Below, piece after piece: positions 1 to 7,362 of a stretch of DNA of 64,000 bases. Under the pieces are notes generated by a model. The model was not told the DNA's origin. It saw nothing but the letters and a program-made list of their open reading frames with translations, and did no database searches. The stretch comes from Rhodoblastus sp. 17X3 (GTDB taxonomy: Bacteria; Pseudomonadota; Alphaproteobacteria; Rhizobiales; Beijerinckiaceae). The stretch spans positions 124,001-188,000 of the forward strand of contig NZ_JASHHX010000005.1 in NCBI RefSeq assembly GCF_030056575.1. Reading direction: 5' to 3'. The stretch's first letter is position 1, and each line of letters begins with the position of its first letter. Made by a program: the position numbers and the translations under genes.

Positions 1-2
1 AG

Positions 3-236
3 CCGGTTGCGCGGGCGCCACTCTCCGCCTTGATCGACCAGGGCCGCGGCAGCGCGCTGTGGGTCGTCGCGTCCGACGACAGGCTGGAGCTGAAACCGGT
101 CGCGGTGCGCCGTTACGACGGCCGCGATGTGGAGATTTCCTCCGGCGTGGCCGAGGGCGACAAAGTCGTCATTCTTGGCGCGCAAAAACTCGAAGCCGGC
201 GAAAAGGTTCGCCCGACCACCCAACTCGCGTTCTGA
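3..236 (+). CDS. RND efflux periplasmic adaptor (HlyD/AcrA-type), 3' end only
   Basis: The reading frame is already open at the left edge, so only the last 77 or so codons are present. The visible part has the C-terminal beta-barrel and membrane-proximal pattern of RND membrane fusion proteins: a LWVV strand, a segment reading VAVRRYDGRDVEI, then the typical SGVAEGDKVVILGAQKLEAGE stretch shared as a whole (the GxxxGDxVV...G..L..G.KV signature). Such adaptors sit in the periplasm and link an inner-membrane RND pump to an outer-membrane channel. The stop lies 9 bases before the ATG of an RND permease, so the two are almost certainly one operon. Substrate cannot be told from this fragment. Confidence 0.85.
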   Translation, partial: PVARAPLSALIDQGRGSALWVVASDDRLELKPVAVRRYDGRDVEISSGVAEGDKVVILGAQKLEAGEKVRPTTQLAF

Positions 237-245
237 GGCGGCGCC

Positions 246-3200
246 ATGCGTAAGCTCAATCTCTCCGACTGGGCGGTCCGGCATCAGCCGATGGTCCTGT
301 TCCTGATTCTCATCCTGGCCGTGGGCGGCTCTTATTCCTATCTGCGCCTCGGCTGCGCCGAGGATCCATCCTTCACAATCAAAGTGGCCAATGTCACTGC
401 GGTCTGGCCGGGCGCCACCGCGAAGGATCTGCAGAACCAGGTCGCCGATCCGATCGAAAAGAAGGTGCAGGACCTCCCCTTTTTCGATCATGTCCAGACT
501 GACACCAGGCCGTCCTTTATGGCGATGCAGGTGTTCTTCAAGGACACCACGCCTCCCGCGCAAGTCCCGTGGCTGTTCTACCTTTTGCGGAAAAAACTGA
601 CCGACGCGCACGGCGATTTGCCGGCGGGCCTCGTCGGTCCCGACGTCAACGACGAATTCGGCGACGTCGATTCGGTCCTCTACATGGTCACCGGCGAGAG
701 TGCCGATTACGGCCAGTTGAAAAAGGTCGTCGAGTCGATGCGCCAGCGCCTGCTCGACGTGCCGGATGTCGTCAAGGTCAATCTCTACGGGGTGCAGGCC
801 CCGCGCATATTCGTCGAATTCAGCCAGGCGCGGCTCGCCAATCTCGGCGTCATCCCGCAGGCGATCTTCGATTCCCTGGCGCGGCAGAACGACGTGGTCG
901 CCAGCGGCGTGTTCCAGACCGCGGCTGACCGCGCGCCGGTGCGCGTTTCCGGCGCGATGAGCGGCGCGGTGGCGGTGGCGGCGACGCCGGTCGAAGCCAA
1001 TGGCCGGGTGTTCCGCCTCGGCGACGTCGCCAAGGTGACGTCCGGCTTTGAAGATCCGCCCCAGGAATTGATACGCCAGCGCGGCAAGGCGGCGCTCGGC
1101 GTCGGCGTTGTCATGGCCAAGGGCGGCAATCTGCTCACGCTGGGCAAGAATCTCGACGCGGCGATGCAGGGCATCCGCGACGCATTGCCGGTCGGCATCG
1201 ACATCGAAAAGGTCGCGGATCAGCCGAAAGTGGTGGAACATGCGGTCGGCGAATTCACCCGTTCCTTTATCGAAGCGCTGACCATCGTGCTGTTCGTCAG
1301 CCTGCTGTCGCTCGGCCTGCGCACCGGAATCGTCGTCGCCACGGCGGTCCCGCTCGTGCTCGCGATCGTTTTCATCGTCATGTTTGCCATCGGCCTCGAC
1401 CTGCAACGCATCACGCTCGGCGCCCTGATCATCGCGCTCGGCCTGCAGGTCGACGACGCCATCATTTCCGTCGAGACAATGGCGGTGCGTATGGAGCAGG
1501 GCTTCAGCCGGAGCAAGGCGGCGACGGCCGCCTGGGACACGACGGCCTTCCCCATGCTCTCGGGCACGCTCGTAACCGCCGCGGGATTCCTGCCGGTTGG
1601 ATTCGCCGCCTCCTCGGCCGGCGAATATGCCGGTGGAATCTTCTGGGTCGTGAGCATTGCATTGCTAGCGTCATGGCTCGTCGCCGTGCTGTTCACGCCG
1701 CTCCTCGGCGTCAAGCTCCTGCCCGATTTCGGCGCGGGCGCGGGAAACACCGATCCCCACGCCATCTACGAAACACGGCCCTATCGCGCTCTGCGCCGGG
1801 CGATCTCCTGGTCGGTCGATCATCGCGGCCTGGTCGTCTCCGGTGTCCTCGGCCTGATGGCGACGGCGGTGATGTTCTTCGCCACCGTGCCGCAGCAATT
1901 CTTTCCGATCTCGGAGCGGCCAGAATTGTTCTTCCAGATCCGCATGCCGGAGGGCTCGGCGATTGGCGCCACTCTGGCGACAGCGGAAAAGGCCGAGAAA
2001 ATGCTGCAAGGCGACGCCGACATCGCCACCTACACGACCTATGTCGGCCAGGGATCGCCGCGCTTCTGGCTCGGTCTCAATCCCCACCTGCCGGACGAGG
2101 CCTATGCCGAAATCGTGATCGTCGCAAAAAACCTCAAGGCCCGCGAACGGGTCAAGCAGAAAATCGAATCCGCCGTGTCGGAAGGAGCGCTCGCCGAAGC
2201 GCGCGTGCGCGTCGACCGCTTCAATTTCGGCCCGCCGGTCGGTTTCCCGGTGCAGTTCCGGGTCATGGGTCAGGACGTCCAAGGGGTGCGCGACATCGCC
2301 TATCGCGTCCGCGACATCATGCGCGGCGAGCCGGATCTGCGCGAGCCGCAACTCGACTGGAACGAACTTATGCCCTCGGTGCGGCTCGTGGTCGATCAGG
2401 ACCGGGCGCGGGCGTTGGGTCTGACCCCGCAGGATGTCGCGAGTTCCCTGCAAATGCTGATTTCCGGCGCGACGGTCACGACCGTGCGCGACGGAATCGA
2501 AAAAGTCGCGGTCGTCGCGCGGGCCGCGCCCGATGAACGCGCCGACCTCGGCCATCTCGCCGATCTGACCATCCTTTCCCGCAACGGCGCGCCTGTGCCG
2601 GTCGCGCAGGTCGCAAAGGTCGTCTACGACCATGAGGACGCCATTCTGCGGCGGCGCAACCGCGATGTGACGATCACCGTCCGCTCCGACCTCGTCGACG
2701 GCGTCCAGCCGCCGGACGTCTCCAATCGCATCTGGGCGCGTCTGCGCGACCTGCGCGCCAGCCTTCCACCCGGCTATCGCCTCGAAATGGGCGGCGCGAT
2801 CGAGGAATCGGCCAAGGGCAACAATTCCCTGTTCGCCGTCTTTCCCGTCATGATCCTGGCGATGCTGACGATCGTCATGGCGCAATTGCAGAATTTCGCC
2901 CGGCTTGGCCTCGTGATGATGAGCGCGCCGCTCGGCATCATCGGCGCGACGGTCGGTTTGAAAATCTTCGGCGCGCCATTCGGCTTTGTCGCCCTGCTCG
3001 GCATGATCGCGCTGTCGGGGATGGACATGCGCAATTCGATCATCCTTGTCGACCAAGTGCGCCAGGACCTCGAACGCGGCGCGAATTACCGCGAGGCGAT
3101 CATCGAAGCTACGGTGCGCCGGGCGCGACCGGTGGTGCTGACCGCGCTCGCCGCCATCCTGGCCATGGTTCCGCTGTCGCGGTCGCTGTTCTGGGGACCG

Positions 3201-3374
3201 ATGGCGGTCACCATCATGGGCGGCCTGTTCGTCGCGACCTTCTTGACGATTCTCTATCTTCCGGCGCTTTATGCTCTATGGTTCCGGCGACGCTTGGGAG
3301 AAAGCGCGCCGAAGCCGGCGGCGGAAACGGACAGACCTTACGCGCCGGCCGGCATTCTGGAGGGCATCGGCTGA
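246..3374 (+). CDS. RND efflux transporter permease (AcrB/HAE1-like)
   Basis: This 1042-residue protein has full RND-pump length, with an N-terminal membrane anchor at about residues 15-35, two large periplasmic loops, and two groups of membrane helices (about 335-540 and 860-1020). The proton-relay acidic pair is present as VDDAII at D403-D404. The position of the AcrB TM10 lysine appears to be arginine (GMDMRNSII), a variant seen in some RND subfamilies. GAGG lies 7 bases before the ATG. The pump exports substrates across the envelope using proton-motive force with the adaptor just upstream. No outer-membrane channel gene is in view, so a shared TolC-type channel is inferred. A TetR-type regulator follows with no gap. 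Drug versus metal or solvent specificity is not predictable here. Confidence 0.93.
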   Translation: MRKLNLSDWAVRHQPMVLFLILILAVGGSYSYLRLGCAEDPSFTIKVANVTAVWPGATAKDLQNQVADPIEKKVQDLPFFDHVQTDTRPSFMAMQVFFKDTTPPAQVPWLFYLLRKKLTDAHGDLPAGLVGPDVNDEFGDVDSVLYMVTGESADYGQLKKVVESMRQRLLDVPDVVKVNLYGVQAPRIFVEFSQARLANLGVIPQAIFDSLARQNDVVASGVFQTAADRAPVRVSGAMSGAVAVAATPVEANGRVFRLGDVAKVTSGFEDPPQELIRQRGKAALGVGVVMAKGGNLLTLGKNLDAAMQGIRDALPVGIDIEKVADQPKVVEHAVGEFTRSFIEALTIVLFVSLLSLGLRTGIVVATAVPLVLAIVFIVMFAIGLDLQRITLGALIIALGLQVDDAIISVETMAVRMEQGFSRSKAATAAWDTTAFPMLSGTLVTAAGFLPVGFAASSAGEYAGGIFWVVSIALLASWLVAVLFTPLLGVKLLPDFGAGAGNTDPHAIYETRPYRALRRAISWSVDHRGLVVSGVLGLMATAVMFFATVPQQFFPISERPELFFQIRMPEGSAIGATLATAEKAEKMLQGDADIATYTTYVGQGSPRFWLGLNPHLPDEAYAEIVIVAKNLKARERVKQKIESAVSEGALAEARVRVDRFNFGPPVGFPVQFRVMGQDVQGVRDIAYRVRDIMRGEPDLREPQLDWNELMPSVRLVVDQDRARALGLTPQDVASSLQMLISGATVTTVRDGIEKVAVVARAAPDERADLGHLADLTILSRNGAPVPVAQVAKVVYDHEDAILRRRNRDVTITVRSDLVDGVQPPDVSNRIWARLRDLRASLPPGYRLEMGGAIEESAKGNNSLFAVFPVMILAMLTIVMAQLQNFARLGLVMMSAPLGIIGATVGLKIFGAPFGFVALLGMIALSGMDMRNSIILVDQVRQDLERGANYREAIIEATVRRARPVVLTALAAILAMVPLSRSLFWGPMAVTIMGGLFVATFLTILYLPALYALWFRRRLGESAPKPAAETDRPYAPAGILEGIG

Positions 3375-3971
3375 ATGAGCGGAGCGGCCACCAAAGAAAA
3401 AGACCAAAGACGACAGATCGTCGCGACGGCCGAGCGGCTGTTTCGCGAGATCGGCTTCCAGAAGACCACCGTCGCCGACATCGCCCGCGAATTGCGGATG
3501 TCGCCGGCCAATGTCTACCGCTTTTTCGGCTCCAAAGCGGAAATCAACGAGGCGGTCGCCCGGCAATTGATGTGCGAGGTCGAGACTGAAGTCGAGAAAA
3601 TCGCCGCCGCGTCCGGCTCCGCCTCCGACCGGCTGCGCGCGCTGATCAAGACCAATGAGGCCATGAACGCCGAACGGTTCATTGGCGAGCGCAAGTTGCA
3701 CGATATGGTCGAGGTCGCGCTCAACGAGCAATGGCCGATCGTCGAGGAGCATATCGAGCGGATCGTTTCCTGCAGCGGGCGAATCATCGCCGAAGGCATG
3801 AGGACCGGCGAATTCGCGCCGGGCGATCCGGAGCTGGCCACCAGGCTTGTGCATACCGCCTGCGTGCGTTTTTGCCATCCGCGCCTCATGGTGGAATGCG
3901 CGGACGATCCTGTGCCCTCGATCGATCAGATGGTCGATTTCTGCCTCGCGGCCCTGAAGGCGAAATCATAG
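3375..3971 (+). CDS. TetR/AcrR family transcriptional regulator of the RND operon
   Basis: The 198-residue protein has an N-terminal TetR helix-turn-helix at about residues 12-58. It shows the family pattern: AERLFREIGFQKTTVADIA, then SPANVYRFFGSK. The variable C-terminal ligand domain is all helical and has no further recognisable signature. Its ATG directly abuts the TGA of the RND permease (zero spacing), so translation is likely coupled and the regulator is probably made with the pump it controls. Most TetR proteins beside pumps repress them and are released by a pump substrate; that role is inferred. The usual arrangement is divergent, so a terminal position in the same operon suggests feedback control from a promoter upstream of the window. 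Confidence 0.88.
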   Translation: MSGAATKEKDQRRQIVATAERLFREIGFQKTTVADIARELRMSPANVYRFFGSKAEINEAVARQLMCEVETEVEKIAAASGSASDRLRALIKTNEAMNAERFIGERKLHDMVEVALNEQWPIVEEHIERIVSCSGRIIAEGMRTGEFAPGDPELATRLVHTACVRFCHPRLMVECADDPVPSIDQMVDFCLAALKAKS

Positions 3972-4257
3972 CTGGCGGCGACGCAGCGCAGGTCTATCGA
4001 TCGGCGGGCTCGGCGGCTTTACGCCCTCAACTCGCCCTTCGGATTACGACCGCTTGCCGCCCAACTGCGACCGTCGGGCTTGATCCTCGCGGCTTAGCTT
4101 AACCGCGACTATGGCTGCCACGGGCCGAGTCCGAGGCGAAGCGGTCGAAGGCTGTTGAATTCCAATGGCGGCCCTTGCAGCAGCAACGGACATTCGCCGA
4201 GACGATTACGCCTTGTTTTGCATGCGCGCCTTCAAGGCGACGGCTCGCCTGTTACGA
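3972..4257. other. Gene-free spacer between convergent regulators
   Basis: These 286 bases separate the ends of the TetR gene (+) and the GlxA-type regulator (-). No credible ORF, RNA gene or strong terminator with a T-tract was found. A weak short hairpin (CGCC/GGCG around the CGCCTTCAAGGCG string near 4228-4240) is the only symmetry noticed. Confidence 0.5.
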
Positions 4258-5214
4258 TCATTCGGCCGCCAGCGCGTTCGCGAGCCGGGCGTTGCGCCGC
4301 AAAACCTGAGGCGGCTGCCCTAGAGCCCTCAAAAAGGCGCGCCGCATGCGCTCGCGATCTCCAAAGCCAGTCAATTCGGCCACCTCGTCGAGCGAGTGGC
4401 GGCCGTCCTCGATGAACATCCGCGCCGCTTCGACACGCATGTTCTCGACCGCTTTCGCCGGCGACTGGCCCGTCTCGGCGTGAAAGGCGCGGCTGAACTG
4501 GCGAGGGCTCAAATGCGCGACTTCGGCAAGCTGCTCCACCCCCAGCCCCGTATTCAGGTTGCGCCTCGCGTAAGTCAAAACCGATTGGATCCGGTCGGAC
4601 TTGGGCTCCAGCTGCAAGAGCAACGAATGTTGCGACTGGCCGCCGGCCCTGCGGTGATAGACGACGAGCTTTTTGGCGACCAATCGCGCGACATCGGCGC
4701 CGAGGTCTGATTCAACCAGCGCCAAAGCCAGGTCGATTCCGGCGGTCATGCCCGCAGAGGTCCAAATGTTGCCATCAGCGATAAAAATCCGGTCCTGTTC
4801 GACTTTGATCCTCGGGTAGCGCTTCTGTAATTCGCGCGCATAGGCCCAGTGCGTCGTCGCGCGGCGGCCATCGAGCAATCCTGCCTCCGCAAGCACGAAG
4901 GCGCCCGTGCAAGGCGCCGCGACCCGGCGCGCCAATCCGCCGGCGGCGCACCGCAGGAAGTCGAGTACAGCAGGCGATGGCGAGCGAAGCTCATAATTGC
5001 CGCTCACAAGCGCCGTGTCGAACTCGCCCCTGTCAATCGCGGCAGTGAGGACCGGAACGCCGATCGATGTCGGCGTCAGCCCGCCCTTTTCGGACACCAC
5101 GACGATTTCATAGCGCGGCTGCGGCAGACTTCGATTGGCGACGTCGAAAACCGTCATCGTCGACAGGCTCAACATCTGGAAGCCGGGATAGACGATCAGA
5201 CCGACACGTTGCAT
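4258..5214 (-). CDS. GlxA-type transcriptional regulator (DJ-1/PfpI domain plus AraC HTH)
   Basis: The N-terminal half (about residues 1-190) is a class-I glutamine-amidotransferase-like DJ-1/PfpI domain: RVGLIVYPGFQMLSL, a CTGAFVLAEAGLLDGRRAT nucleophile-elbow region, and TSAGMTAGIDLALALVE. The C-terminal third (about 215-315) carries two AraC-type HTHs, including LSPRQFSRAFHAETGQSPAK. This architecture is the GlxA family of regulators. A TTG lies in frame 12 bases upstream, but GGAGG sits 5 bases before the ATG at 5214, which decides the start (318 aa). It is transcribed away from a small secreted protein and a membrane protein, so control of that divergent pair is a reasonable inference. 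The ligand is unknown. Confidence 0.9.
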   Translation of the reverse strand: MQRVGLIVYPGFQMLSLSTMTVFDVANRSLPQPRYEIVVVSEKGGLTPTSIGVPVLTAAIDRGEFDTALVSGNYELRSPSPAVLDFLRCAAGGLARRVAAPCTGAFVLAEAGLLDGRRATTHWAYARELQKRYPRIKVEQDRIFIADGNIWTSAGMTAGIDLALALVESDLGADVARLVAKKLVVYHRRAGGQSQHSLLLQLEPKSDRIQSVLTYARRNLNTGLGVEQLAEVAHLSPRQFSRAFHAETGQSPAKAVENMRVEAARMFIEDGRHSLDEVAELTGFGDRERMRRAFLRALGQPPQVLRRNARLANALAAE

Positions 5215-5239
5215 TTCGTCCTCCAAGAGGATGTCTTAA

Positions 5240-5267
5240 ATCGTAGCATATATGACATTTCAGTCAA
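5240..5267 (-). promoter_or_regulatory. Candidate sigma-70 promoter of the GlxA-type regulator
   Basis: On the minus strand a TTGACT -35 (5267-5262) and a TACGAT -10 (5245-5240) are separated by 16 bases. The stretch is clearly more AT-rich than its surroundings and lies about 25 bases upstream of the start codon. It was found by eye only. Confidence 0.45.
5253..5266. promoter_or_regulatory. Inverted repeat TGAC-N6-GTCA, possible operator
   Basis: TGACATTTCAGTCA is a 4-bp inverted repeat with a 6-base spacer. It overlaps the -35 of the putative regulator promoter and lies in the divergent region with the secreted-protein gene. That position suits autoregulation by the GlxA-type protein. Short symmetric sites arise easily by chance, so support is weak. 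Confidence 0.25.
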
Positions 5268-5394
5268 ACGCCATTTGAGCCATGTTGTTCTCGAGGCCGA
5301 CGCCGCCCTGCGGCGAACCAGGCGGCGGATGAGACGAAGCCATCCACGTCGCGGCCCCTCACGGAGCAACCACACGCGAGAAAGGGATCCTTCC

Positions 5395-5682
5395 ATGTTT
5401 GACCATTCGCTCGTTCACACCGCGCGCCGCGCGCGCACAATCGGCAAGGGCGCACCTCTGGCTTTGGCCGCGGCCGTCACCATGGGCTTTTCCGGCGCCC
5501 CAGTCTTGGCGCACCCCGGCAAATCCGCCGCCCGCGCGGTAGATCCGCCCGCATACCGTGCTGAATATCCGATTCGCCCCGCGGCGCGCTGCATCCCCGC
5601 CAATGGCGCGCAGATCATGGGCAATTTCGCCGGCGCCGACGACAGGTTCGACAGCGTCACCGGCGAACTCTGCTCCCGCTGA
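5395..5682 (+). CDS. Small secreted protein of unknown function (95 aa)
   Basis: The ATG at 5395 follows an AAGGGA-type ribosome binding site. The product begins with a basic stretch (HTARRARTIGKG), then a hydrophobic Ala/Leu/Val core and a plausible signal-peptidase site after APVLA, near residue 39. The predicted mature part is about 55 residues, Pro/Ala-rich, and has two cysteines (in ARCIP and GELCSR) that could pair in the periplasm. No family was recognised. It is divergent from the GlxA-type regulator and 145 bases upstream of an unknown membrane protein on the same strand. The three genes may form one regulatory unit. That it is a real gene rests on the signal peptide, start signal and context rather than homology. 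Confidence 0.55.
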   Translation: MFDHSLVHTARRARTIGKGAPLALAAAVTMGFSGAPVLAHPGKSAARAVDPPAYRAEYPIRPAARCIPANGAQIMGNFAGADDRFDSVTGELCSR

Positions 5683-5827
5683 GGCCTGACGCCCCGCCGG
5701 ACCATCCGTCGGCGGGCGTCAACAGAGGGCGTCCCTTCCTGCGCCCTCCGCAACTGGGCCCGGCGGCTGGCGCCGGGTCCTTTTCTGCGCGCATGGCGCC
5801 GCAACCTTTCCCGATGGAGTTCGAACG

Positions 5828-6595
5828 ATGACCCCGCAAATCCCCACGTACCTCTTGGCCTTCGAGCTGACCCTGCGCCCGCTCGTCGCCGCCATCGCAT
5901 TGGGCCTGATCTGGATGGGCGCCGCGCGCATGGAGGCGTCGGCGCAAACGCGCTACACGACGGCGGGCGCGCTGTCCGCGGCCCTGATCGCCTGGCTGGC
6001 GATCGCCCAATATCTCGCCGTGACGAATGCCTATTTCGCGGCCGGCCCGACCTCGCCGCCGACCGTGCTACTCGGCTTGCTGACCCCGCTGATCATCGCC
6101 TTCGCCGGCGTACGACTGTCGGAAAGCGTCGCCCGCCTTGTCGGCGCAATACCGCTGCCCTGGATCGTCGCGGCGCAAATTTATCGCGTCGGGGGCGCTA
6201 TCTTCCTCGTGCTTTGGGCCGATGGACGCTTGCCCTGGCAATTTGCGCTGCCCGCGGGGATTGGGGATGTCTCGACCGGCTGCTTTGCCGTCGTCGTGGC
6301 CGCGCGGCTGGCGCAAAAGGCGGGCGGCGCGCGCGCGGCGGCCTATGCCTGGAACCTTTTTGGGATCGCGGACCTCGTGGTGGCGGTGACAATGGGGGCG
6401 CTGACGTCTCCCGGCCTGCCGCATCTCCTCGCCTTCGATGCGCCGAACCTGCTTATCACGTCCTATCCGCTGGTGATGGTCCCGACCTTCGCAGTCCCGC
6501 TAGCCCTGATGCTTCATGGCCTCGTCCTGTCGCGGCTGAGCCGGGAGGCCAACTCCGCCAGCCGGCTGGCTTTGGATGCGAAGCCGCTCGCCTGA
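5828..6595 (+). CDS. Integral membrane protein of unknown function
   Basis: The 255-residue protein is strongly hydrophobic throughout, with about seven predicted membrane segments, for example around residues 10-30, 45-65, 75-95, 105-130, 140-160, 180-200 and 210-235. No catalytic motif or named family was recognised. GGAG lies 8 bases before the ATG. The gene follows the small secreted protein on the same strand and ends 10 bases before a strong GC-rich hairpin, so it is probably the last gene of the unit. Its neighbour across the divergent promoter is a GlxA-type regulator, which suggests inducible expression. A transporter or sensor role is possible but not supported by any residue seen here. 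Confidence 0.75.
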   Translation: MTPQIPTYLLAFELTLRPLVAAIALGLIWMGAARMEASAQTRYTTAGALSAALIAWLAIAQYLAVTNAYFAAGPTSPPTVLLGLLTPLIIAFAGVRLSESVARLVGAIPLPWIVAAQIYRVGGAIFLVLWADGRLPWQFALPAGIGDVSTGCFAVVVAARLAQKAGGARAAAYAWNLFGIADLVVAVTMGALTSPGLPHLLAFDAPNLLITSYPLVMVPTFAVPLALMLHGLVLSRLSREANSASRLALDAKPLA

Positions 6596-7103
6596 CGAGC
6601 GTCGCCGGGGAGGGCCGCCGGGCGCCGCCCTCCCCGAACTTGGACGACATTGCACTCGAGTTACGGCGACATGATGCGAAATCGCTAAATTATCGTCAGC
6701 GTCCACGTTTGCCGCGGCCTCGCGCGCCGGCCGCTTTCAGGCCTATTTCTTCCTTTCGGTCTATGGCCGCCTGCCGCCCATTTGAGCCGATGAGGATTCC
6801 TGGCGCGAATTTCCGCCTCGGGTCAAATTGAGACCATTGCGGGCTTGTTCCGGAAAGTCGGCTTCGAGCCGGGAGCAGACCGTTGAGTGACGGCCGCTTC
6901 CCGCCTTTTTGCGACGAAGCTGAAAGCCCAAGTTTGAGTGAGGCTTTTCTGGAGAGCCCTGTCTCGGGCTCGACCGCGGCGGTGAACCGCAATGTCTTGG
7001 GACGACGATTACGCACGGTCGGAATAAGGATAGCGGCGGTCGCTATGTGGTCGCTAAAACTATTATGCTTGTCGCAGAAAACCGCCTAATCCGTTGAATT
7101 AAT
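6596..7103. other. 508-bp gene-poor spacer, possibly a decayed interspersed repeat
   Basis: After a terminator-like hairpin, this stretch has no ORF with a credible start or protein-like composition. Short open frames exist on both strands (6883-7089 and 6696-7016) but look non-coding. The middle part (about 6780-7010) resembles, from memory, a degenerate family of intergenic sequences common in some alphaproteobacteria. They carry a GGGTCAAATTGAGACCATTG-type block followed by an AAGTCGGCTTCGAGCCGG-type block. A small GAGCCC/GGGCTC hairpin is at 6954-6971. No function is proposed. Confidence 0.4.
6606..6636 (+). terminator. GC-rich hairpin after the unknown membrane protein gene
   Basis: CGGGGAGGGC (6606-6615) pairs perfectly with GCCCTCCCCG (6627-6636) around an 11-base loop. 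It begins 10 bases after the stop codon at 6595. There is no T-tract, so it may act as a 3' stabiliser or a Rho-assisted end rather than a classic intrinsic terminator. Confidence 0.5.
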
Positions 7104-7180
<77 letters not shown>

Positions 7181-7247
7181 TTCGCGCCTTGTTTAGCCCA
7201 TGGATCGCGCTTGGGCAAAGCAATTTTGCGCGCCGGCCGCCCGTTGC

Positions 7248-7287
7248 GATCGACACATGATCGACACATGATCGACACATGATCGAC
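7248..7287. repeat. Three tandem 11-bp repeats plus a partial fourth, upstream of polA
   Basis: GATCGACACAT occurs three times in perfect head-to-tail copies (7248-7258, 7259-7269, 7270-7280), followed by a partial copy GATCGAC (7281-7287). The array lies between tRNA-Arg (-) and polA (+) and ends 2 bases before the likely polA -35 box. An 11-bp period is close to one helical turn, so all copies face the same side of the DNA. Confidence 0.9.
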
Positions 7288-7289
7288 CC

Positions 7290-7318
7290 TTGGGAGCGCG
7301 CGCGGCTTGGCGTATAAG
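7290..7318 (+). promoter_or_regulatory. Candidate polA promoter
   Basis: TTGGGA (7290-7295) and TATAAG (7313-7318) are separated by 17 bases, a good sigma-70-type arrangement about 45 bases before the polA ATG. The 11-bp tandem repeats end just upstream of the -35. Confidence 0.55.
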
Positions 7319-7362
7319 GGGCTCCTTCGCGCGTGCGGCGCGTCCCCGGATAAAGAAAGCGC

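Noticed and set aside
6883-7089. 68-codon frame in the tRNA-proximal spacer as a small gene
   Set aside because: There is no plausible ribosome site or hydrophobic pattern, and an opposing frame of similar quality overlaps it. It is better explained as non-coding or decayed DNA.
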